From Bacteroidota bacterium (GTDB lineage Bacteria > Bacteroidota > Bacteroidia > Bacteroidales > VadinHA17): a stretch of DNA of 38,648 nucleotides. Positions 32,803 through 38,648 of this stretch are shown here, piece by piece. The translations under genes and the position numbers were made by a program. The notes below the pieces were generated by a model. The model did not search any database, was not told where the DNA came from, and saw only the letters and a program-made list of their open reading frames with translations. The stretch spans positions 1-38,648 of the forward strand of contig JAUVKW010000007.1 in the NCBI GenBank assembly GCA_030596025.1, in the 5' to 3' direction. Position 1 is the first letter of the stretch; each line of letters begins with the position of its first letter.

Positions 32803-34344
32803 ATGTCAACTTTAGAACAGAAATTTAAAGACCTTGAGCAAAAAAATAAGGCTGCTGAAGCCGGTGGTGGTGAAGAACGGATCAAAAAACATCATGATGC
32901 CGGTAAAAAAACTGCAAGGGAGCGTATCAATGTTTTATTAGATGAAGGAACTTTTGTTGAGACAGATAAATTTGTTCAGCATCAGAACCGTGACTTTGAT
33001 ATGGAAAAAAACAGACCTATTGGTGATGGTATGGTAACAGGTTATGGTAAAATTGACGGAAGACTTGTTTATGTCTATGCTCAGGATTTTACAATTTTTG
33101 GAGGAAGCCTTTCAAGATCTAATGCGGATAAAATTATTAAAGTACAGGATCTAGCAATGAAGGTAGGGGCTCCGGTTATTGGGCTTAATGACTCTGGTGG
33201 CGCACGAATCCAGGAAGGAGTAAGAAGTTTAAGTGGCTATGCTGATATATTCTACAGGAATGTCATGAGTTCAGGGGTTGTACCCCAAATTTCAGCTATA
33301 CTGGGACCAAGTGCCGGTGGTGCGGTTTATTCCCCTGCCTTAACCGATTTTATTCTAATGGTTAAGGAATCAAGCTATATGTTTGTTACCGGTCCGGATG
33401 TAATTAAGTCTGTTACCAATGAAGAAGTCACCAAAGAGGAACTTGGAGGGGCAAACACCCATAATTCAAAGAGTGGAGTTGCACATTTTATGGCAGATGA
33501 TGACGACCAGGCCATGATGATGATAAGGGAATTATTAAGCTTCCTTCCGTCAAACAATATGGAGGATCCCCCGGTAGTTCCATGCACTGATGATCCGGAA
33601 CGGGAAGATAAGAATTTGCAGGAAGTAGTCCCGGTTGATCCGAATAAACCATATGACATTAAGGATATAATAACTTCAGTGGCTGATAATAACTACTTTT
33701 TTGAAGTTATGCCCCATTATGCTAAGAACATTGTTATTGGTTTTGTAAGAATGAATGGCAGGTCAGTAGGGATACTGGCAAACCAACCGGCACACCTTGC
33801 AGGGGTGTTAGATATCAATGCTTCCACAAAAGGGGCCAGGTTTATACGCTTCTGTGATGCATTTAATATTCCTATTATCACCCTTGAAGATGTACCTGGC
33901 TTTTTACCGGGAACCGTTCAGGAATTCGGAGGCATAATTAAGCATGGAGCAAAACTCCTGTATGCCTATTCTGAAGCTACTGTTCCAAAAATTACGCTTA
34001 TTACCCGAAAAGCCTATGGTGGAGCCTACTGCGTTATGTCAAGTAAACATATTGGAGCAGATGTGAATTTTGCCTACCCAACTGCAGAGATTGCTGTAAT
34101 GGGGCCTGATGGCGCAGTAAATATTTTATTTAAACATCAAATACAGTCAGATGAAGATAGGCAAAAGCATATAGAAGAATACAAAACTAATTTCGCTAAT
34201 CCCTACAGGGCTGCTTCCCTGGGCTATATTGATGAGATCATTCTTCCTAAGGATACCAGGAAAAAGCTTATCCAGGCTTTGGAAATGACTCAGAATAAAA
34301 CCCAGTCTAATCCTCCAAAAAAGCATGGGAATATTCCTTTATAA
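32803..34344 (+). CDS. Acyl-CoA carboxylase, carboxyltransferase (beta) subunit
   Basis: Transfers the carboxyl group from biotin to an acyl-CoA, forming for example methylmalonyl-CoA from propionyl-CoA. The 513 residues carry both crotonase-like halves. In the N-terminal half are [39 protein letters not shown] (oxyanion loop) and [20 protein letters not shown]; in the C-terminal half, [40 protein letters not shown] and [18 protein letters not shown]. The same fold occurs in methylmalonyl-CoA decarboxylases. No sodium-pump beta or gamma subunits are present, so a carboxylase is favoured. A mutase or epimerase gene is not seen here. Confidence 0.94.
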   Translation: MSTLEQKFKDLEQKNKAAEAGGGEERIKKHHDAGKKTARERINVLLDEGTFVETDKFVQHQNRDFDMEKNRPIGDGMVTGYGKIDGRLVYVYAQDFTIFGGSLSRSNADKIIKVQDLAMKVGAPVIGLNDSGGARIQEGVRSLSGYADIFYRNVMSSGVVPQISAILGPSAGGAVYSPALTDFILMVKESSYMFVTGPDVIKSVTNEEVTKEELGGANTHNSKSGVAHFMADDDDQAMMMIRELLSFLPSNNMEDPPVVPCTDDPEREDKNLQEVVPVDPNKPYDIKDIITSVADNNYFFEVMPHYAKNIVIGFVRMNGRSVGILANQPAHLAGVLDINASTKGARFIRFCDAFNIPIITLEDVPGFLPGTVQEFGGIIKHGAKLLYAYSEATVPKITLITRKAYGGAYCVMSSKHIGADVNFAYPTAEIAVMGPDGAVNILFKHQIQSDEDRQKHIEEYKTNFANPYRAASLGYIDEIILPKDTRKKLIQALEMTQNKTQSNPPKKHGNIPL

Positions 34345-34411
34345 AGAAGGCTGAGGATAAGGCTGTGGATAAGGCACATCAGGAAGGAATAGAGTGAAAG
34401 AATTCGTTTCG

Positions 34412-34900
34412 ATGAAAATAAGAAAAATTGTACTCCTTATTCAAACTATTATCCTGTTTTTATTAATATCGGTTTTTAGTTTTGGACAAACCGGGGACTC
34501 TACTATTGTTAAAATGAAAAAATCGAATGAGGACTGGAAAATGCAGCTCACACCCCTTCAATTCAATATATTGAGGGAAAGTGGTACTGAACGGCCATTT
34601 ACCGGAAAATATGAAAACCACTTTGAATCAGGGAAATATTACTGTGCAGCCTGTGGAAACTTTCTATTTAGCTCTGACAAGAAGTATCATTCGGGCTGTG
34701 GATGGCCAAGCTTCAGCGATATTGAGTCAAAAGAAAATATAGTTATCCTGGAAGACACAAGCCTTGGTATGATAAGAACAGAGGTAAGATGTGCGAAGTG
34801 TGATGGTCACCTGGGACATTTATTCAAAGACGGGCCCCCTCCTGCCGGTTTGCGCTACTGCATAAATTCGGCTGCTTTAAGATTCATTCCGGCAAAATAG
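34412..34900 (+). CDS. msrB: Peptide-methionine (R)-S-oxide reductase MsrB, exported
   Basis: Reduces methionine-R-sulfoxide in proteins. The family pattern is complete: LTPLQFNILRESGTERPFTG, KYHSGCGWPSFSD, HLGHLFKDGPPPAGLRYCIN with the catalytic Cys in RYCINSAALRF, and two zinc-binding pairs, CAAC and CAKC. The first ~25 residues (KIRKIVLLIQTIILFLLISV) are a signal peptide, so it works in the periplasm. The ORF-track start at 34394 is GTG; the ATG at 34412 gives a normal signal peptide and is preferred. It follows the carboxylase operon by ~70 bp and may read through from it. The partner exported MsrA is at 18.8 kb. Confidence 0.93.
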   Translation: MKIRKIVLLIQTIILFLLISVFSFGQTGDSTIVKMKKSNEDWKMQLTPLQFNILRESGTERPFTGKYENHFESGKYYCAACGNFLFSSDKKYHSGCGWPSFSDIESKENIVILEDTSLGMIRTEVRCAKCDGHLGHLFKDGPPPAGLRYCINSAALRFIPAK

Positions 34901-34932
34901 ATATTCTTTAAGCCCTTTTGTAATCTAAAGTT

Positions 34933-35018
34933 CAACCCTTTTCAGGGCTGTTAACTTGTGTCCTTAAAACCATCGGTGAAACCGGTGGTTATTCAAATCA
35001 ATACCCCATTCGGGGTAT
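34933..35018. repeat. Three tandem hairpins after msrB
   Basis: Three palindromes follow in 86 bp: CAACCCT/AGGGCTG (34933, one mismatch), AACCATCGGT-GAA-ACCGGTGGTT (34968-34990, one wobble) and ATACCCC-ATTC-GGGGTAT (35001-35018, perfect). They lie between convergent genes and resemble the array near 21 kb. They may be REP-like repeats that also end transcription. Confidence 0.6.
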
Positions 35019-35119
35019 ATAGTTGAAAATCTGAAATTTTAAATCGTTGTTCCTTGTTCGATATTCAAAATATTTCGATTATGCTACATTAAATACTAAA
35101 CCAGATTGGTATAATTAAA

Positions 35120-36901
35120 CTACTTCAAATTCATTTTCTTCAATAATTCAATATACCTTGGGTTGTCTTTGAGTGTTTCAAAAAAATTATTGGTAGCCAC
35201 ATAGGGAATACTTCGCAGTTCATATCCCTTTTCAAGATAATCCATTGCTTTATCGTATTCATTTAATAATACGTACCTGCTTGCAATGATACCTTCACCC
35301 ATAAGGCATTCCTCATTCCCATACTTCTTATTCATTTTCAACATTTCCTTTATACCGGCTATATGCCCCTGCTCAAGAAATACATTAATAACTGTTTCTC
35401 TTGCTTCCTCGTTCCATTTCCCCCTGGCCATATTTCCCCATGCTTCAAACCACTTTTCCCAGTCTCCATTCTGAGAATGAATAATTAATTGAGTGTTAAT
35501 TAAATTGCGGGCTGCAAATCTAAAATTTGAATCAATGGACAGGGCTTTTTCAAAATGCATTATTGAAGACTGATGATCACCCTCATTTCTCATTACTATT
35601 CCATAGAGACCAAGTACCAGGGGCTTTAAAGGATCCAACTCTAAACCCAGGTTCGCCTGATGAACTGATTCCTCAGATCGGCGCAGCATCATCAGTAGGT
35701 GGGCATAATATAGCCGGCACAAGGCATCGTTGGGATTCAACTCAATTGATCTTAAAAATTCCTCTTCGCCTTGTTCCCAATCCCATTCAGTCCACACAGC
35801 AATTATACCTTTTACATAATGTGCCTGTGCTGAATTGGGATCCAGTTCAAGCGCCTTGTTAAGGTATTTATACACTTTTGGAAGAGTAACGGATTCTGGC
35901 AAATATCTAAAAAAACTAGACAAACCCCATGCATTTGCCAGTCCTGCATAAGGATCTGCCCATTCAGGATCTATTTCAGTAGCCAACTCAAAATGCTCCT
36001 TGGCCTTTTCAACGGACTCTTTATCAAGCTTTCCCCAATAAAATTGCCCCATCAAATAAGCATCATATGCCTCCGGATCAACAGTTCGAGCCTCAGCCAG
36101 TAAACTTTCTTCCTGAGGTGTTAAAACAATATTAATTTCTTCAGAGATCTTTTTTGTTACATCATTGTAGAAGTTTAAGAACTGGCTTTTTGCTACCCGG
36201 TAATCTTCTACCCAGAGTTGCTGTTCTTCGCCCAAAACACTGATCAATCTAATTTGTACACAAACAGAATCTTCATCAACACATGAAATAGAACCTTCTA
36301 CTGCAGCATCTACATTCAATTCAGAGGCTATTTCAGTAAGGGACATATCCGTATCTTTATATGAATTAGCAGTGGTTGTGCCCCTCACACGTAGCCCACC
36401 TATTTGTCCCATATCCGTAATTAATGAAGAATGTATACCGGAAACCAGGTATTCAAAGTCATCGCTACCTGTGAAATTGTCAAAAGGCAGAATCACAAGT
36501 GATTCAAATGTGCCTGCCCTGGCATGCTTATTAAAGGGCACCACATTGAATATGATAAATGCAACTATTACAAGCAGGCTGATGTAGGTTGCTACTTTCC
36601 ATGCATTGGAATCTTTTGATTTATTGCTAACCCCGATTTCATCCGCTGGTTTTGTTTTTTGAACGCCATCCGGAGTAATATCAAATATCCAGGCAACAAC
36701 AAGGGTAATTACAGCTCCCAGGATAATGAGATAAAGTACCAGGTCAATGGACCAGTCAGGGAACCCCCACCGAGGAAAAATAATGGTGGCCGCCTCCAGA
36801 AAAACAAAAGCAGATCCTGCATATATAGCCAGTGACCGGAGGACACTCCGTCGTTTTAGTTCATTCCAGAAATGGAATATTTTGCTGGAATTGTTGGACA
36901 T
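35120..36901 (-). CDS. Membrane-anchored FlgO-like/TPR protein
   Basis: A 593-residue protein of a type common in Bacteroidota, function unknown. The N-terminal ~70 residues (KIFHFWNELKRRSVLRSLAI, then three helices ending at WIFDITPDGVQKT) form a conserved membrane module. One more helix follows near residue 105. Residues ~125-250 resemble FlgO-type domains: LVILPFDNFTGSDDFEYLVS, then ITDMGQIGGLRVRGTTTANS. The rest is a series of TPR-like helical repeats (AKEHFELATEIDPEWADPYA, YLNKALELDPNSAQAHYVKG). No cyclase or DNA-binding domain is fused in this copy. The ORF-track start (36940) is TTG; ATG 36901 is preferred. Confidence 0.82.
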   Translation of the reverse strand: MSNNSSKIFHFWNELKRRSVLRSLAIYAGSAFVFLEAATIIFPRWGFPDWSIDLVLYLIILGAVITLVVAWIFDITPDGVQKTKPADEIGVSNKSKDSNAWKVATYISLLVIVAFIIFNVVPFNKHARAGTFESLVILPFDNFTGSDDFEYLVSGIHSSLITDMGQIGGLRVRGTTTANSYKDTDMSLTEIASELNVDAAVEGSISCVDEDSVCVQIRLISVLGEEQQLWVEDYRVAKSQFLNFYNDVTKKISEEINIVLTPQEESLLAEARTVDPEAYDAYLMGQFYWGKLDKESVEKAKEHFELATEIDPEWADPYAGLANAWGLSSFFRYLPESVTLPKVYKYLNKALELDPNSAQAHYVKGIIAVWTEWDWEQGEEEFLRSIELNPNDALCRLYYAHLLMMLRRSEESVHQANLGLELDPLKPLVLGLYGIVMRNEGDHQSSIMHFEKALSIDSNFRFAARNLINTQLIIHSQNGDWEKWFEAWGNMARGKWNEEARETVINVFLEQGHIAGIKEMLKMNKKYGNEECLMGEGIIASRYVLLNEYDKAMDYLEKGYELRSIPYVATNNFFETLKDNPRYIELLKKMNLK

Positions 36902-37096
36902 GTTGGATTTTTCATTGGGATTGTGTATTAGCCAATGCAATATACTGATTTACTCAAACTTACAAAAAATAAAATGAATCAAAAAGCACTGTTATTAAAT
37001 ATAATAGAATAATGAAAGGTCCCTCCCATCGGCAGCTCATTTTTTTTTTGCAAAATGGATAATCAGTAAGCCCTTATACAAACTGGTCTTCCTGAA

Positions 37097-37124
37097 ACCT
37101 ACTGTGAATTAATTCACAGTAGGT
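37097..37124. promoter_or_regulatory. 28-bp perfect palindrome
   Basis: The half-site ACCTACTGTGAATT is followed at once by its exact reverse complement, with no spacer. It lies ~195 bp upstream of the TPR gene start and ~145 bp past the stop of the last gene, both on the minus strand. It may be an operator or a strong cruciform; no T-run follows on either strand. Confidence 0.6.
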
Positions 37125-37190
37125 CAAAATTTGTAGGTACACTAAATAGAAAATAACTACATGACTATTTAGAATTATTATCTAATGGAC

Positions 37191-37206
37191 TCCTGCTTCT
37201 GCAGGA
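37191..37206. repeat. Small dispersed-type hairpin
   Basis: TCCTGC-TTCT-GCAGGA is preceded by TGGAC and followed by ATGA, resembling the dispersed GGAxTCCTGC...GCAGGAATGA repeats known in many bacteria. It is ~65 bp past the stop of the last gene and might contribute to its transcript end. Confidence 0.45.
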
Positions 37207-37270
37207 ATGATATGTAGTCTGAGTTTTGAGACAAGTTAAAGTATTATGGGATGTCCTTGCCTGCTGCGGT

Positions 37271-38648
37271 TTAACGCGCCAGAGCTAAAACCGGAGAAAG
37301 ACTTTCTATTTCCGACTTAAGATAATTTAAGGTTAAATTGCTGGTATCTAAATCATTAAAAATACCGGCTTTTGTATCTTCAAATTTGCCCTTCATATCA
37401 CTAAATAAGCTATGATAATAGTTAATTCCTTCTTTTAGATTATCTACAAAGTTAAGCAAGTAGGATTCCTGCCTATTTGAAAATGAAGCTCTGGTTTCTT
37501 CAATTTTATTTTTTAAAAAATCGGTGTAAATTCTTAATTCTTTTACAAACATATTTGGGCGATCGCTTCCAGTTAATACATTTAATCTTCCGTAAATATG
37601 ATCGGTAACTTCTTTTAAGCTCATTTTTTTTGTAAAGTACGCCAAATTCGGACCCGGACATACCGAGACACCATCACCTTCATGCTTAGTGTCTAAATCA
37701 TTTACCAACAGAACAGATGTGCCTAATCCAACACAAATGCATGACTTGTCAACAATCTTCTCAAATTTGCTTTGGTACTCATAAGGAGACAGCCCTTCTT
37801 TGTCCAACTCCTTTAATTTTGAATGCTGATATTGACGTGAGGCTGTACAAATGGCTTTTTCAGTATATTCTTTATTAGAAACAAGGTATTTCTTTGTGCA
37901 TGCACTGCCATGTCTCCCACTTTCAACCAAAGATAATTTTTGAAGATCTTTAGTATTCCCTCTAAGATTATTAAATGGAACGCCTAAAGGAGAAATATTA
38001 CTTAAAAATAAATCTTCCTCCTTAGCATCAATTAGCTTATTTAGAGTAAAATCATCGACATTTGTTGCTTCAGGCACTAAAAGAAAAGGAGTGCCCCACC
38101 CTACTGAATCAACCTGGTAATGATCAATTAAAAACTGATGTTCCTCAGCTGTTCCAACACCACCCTGGGCAGAAATCTTCAGTTGTAATTTTGTTTCAGG
38201 TACCACACGGTTTTTGCTGGAAAGTGCCGGAATCAGTATTTCGTGAATTGCGTGAATCAGTTCTTTTCGTTTATCCTTAAATTCTGACAGTATAGGACCC
38301 AGAAGATAACCATCAGTAGCAAAAGCATGCCCGCCACAATTAAGTCCCGATTCAATTCTGTACTCTGAAACCCACAATCCTTTTTTAGCAAGAAATCTTC
38401 CCTGTATTAAAGCTGACCTGTAATCACTGACTTTTAAAACAATTTTCTTTTTTATTTCACCTTTTTCATTTGGATAGAAATCTTCAAATTGTGAAATATA
38501 GTTGTATAACCTGGGATTCATTCCTGCCGACAAAATTACTGAAGATGTTAAATCGCTGTTCGCATAGCCCCTGAGTGCAGCAAAAGCGTCATTGTATTCT
38601 ACAGGTAATTTTTCTCCTTTAATATGATTCTCTTTATCAACTTTGGTC
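37271..38648 (-). CDS. Possible nitronate-monooxygenase-like TIM-barrel protein (5' truncated by window)
   Basis: The reading frame is open to the window end, well beyond the TTG the ORF track chose at 38533, so the start lies outside; ~458 residues are visible. I do not recognise a named family. The motif LNCGGHAFATDG resembles the GGH flavin/substrate loop of nitronate monooxygenases. ISAQGGVGTAEEHQFL and VGWGTPFLLVPEATN resemble the later phosphate-binding GG and GT...EA parts of the same fold. Extra Cys-bearing stretches (GRHGSACTKK, AICTASRQYQ, SCICVGLGTS, GVSVCPGP) are unusual and might bind metal. The C-terminal ~100 residues look helical. An FMN-dependent enzyme is inferred only. Confidence 0.5.
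   Translation of the reverse strand, partial: TKVDKENHIKGEKLPVEYNDAFAALRGYANSDLTSSVILSAGMNPRLYNYISQFEDFYPNEKGEIKKKIVLKVSDYRSALIQGRFLAKKGLWVSEYRIESGLNCGGHAFATDGYLLGPILSEFKDKRKELIHAIHEILIPALSSKNRVVPETKLQLKISAQGGVGTAEEHQFLIDHYQVDSVGWGTPFLLVPEATNVDDFTLNKLIDAKEEDLFLSNISPLGVPFNNLRGNTKDLQKLSLVESGRHGSACTKKYLVSNKEYTEKAICTASRQYQHSKLKELDKEGLSPYEYQSKFEKIVDKSCICVGLGTSVLLVNDLDTKHEGDGVSVCPGPNLAYFTKKMSLKEVTDHIYGRLNVLTGSDRPNMFVKELRIYTDFLKNKIEETRASFSNRQESYLLNFVDNLKEGINYYHSLFSDMKGKFEDTKAGIFNDLDTSNLTLNYLKSEIESLSPVLALAR

Overview
The window looks like a chromosomal segment of a Bacteroidota bacterium, most likely Bacteroidales/Marinilabiliales-like. The evidence is an alternative complex III (act) operon, Bacteroidota-type TAnnTTTG promoters close to start codons, a DUF6567 lipoprotein, Bacteroidota-style TonB C-terminal domains, and a three-gene acyl-CoA carboxylase. 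No tRNA, rRNA, CRISPR array, transposase or prophage gene was seen. Several ORF-track starts are TTG or GTG codons inside likely promoters or leaders; I moved those starts to the next sensible codon and say so in each entry.

Layout. 0-5 kb: 3' part of actB, then actC-actD-actE-actF, closed by a hairpin/T-run terminator. This is a membrane quinol oxidase module that passes electrons to a periplasmic acceptor. 5-10 kb, minus strand: an isoprenylcysteine-type methyltransferase, an Asp/Glu racemase overlapping a P1-family peptidase (the pair lies between two copies of a 63-bp repeat), and a DASS anion:sodium symporter. 10-16.6 kb, plus strand: a phosphofructokinase with an unusual donor-site signature, a DUF6567 lipoprotein, amrB-amrA (AmmeMemoRadiSam proteins B and A without the radical SAM partner), a secreted TonB_C-like protein, a Fic protein bracketed by two related structured repeats, and a PEP synthase/PPDK regulatory kinase. 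16.6-20.3 kb, minus strand: a DUF362/DUF6599 pair, exported MsrA, a small coiled-coil protein and a small zinc-ribbon protein. 20.4-21.2 kb: ssb, preceded by 10-bp tandem repeats and followed by a field of small hairpins. 21.4-27.2 kb, minus strand: an OLD/RecF-like ATPase with a degraded TOPRIM domain, a SpoIIE-type phosphatase, a lipoprotein GH47 alpha-mannosidase and an AEC transporter.

27.4-30.6 kb: a TonB-like protein with an acidic linker, an AT-rich inverted-repeat element, an outer-membrane beta-barrel protein and an internally deleted SRAP/HMCES pseudogene. These are followed by an ~870-bp gene-free stretch whose right end carries DnaA-box-like nonamers, a 20-bp perfect palindrome and AT-rich DNA, so it is a candidate replication origin. 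30.6-34.9 kb, plus strand: biotin carboxylase, biotin carrier and carboxyltransferase genes of an acyl-CoA (probably propionyl-CoA) carboxylase, then exported MsrB. 35.1-38.6 kb, minus strand: a membrane-anchored TPR protein, a 28-bp perfect palindrome, and a partial gene with motifs like nitronate-monooxygenase TIM barrels.

Most genes are metabolic or envelope functions. The parts that most deserve follow-up are the Fic-flanking elements, the degenerate-TOPRIM ATPase, the deleted SRAP gene, the origin-like region and the ssb repeats. I did not find a complete new multi-gene system.
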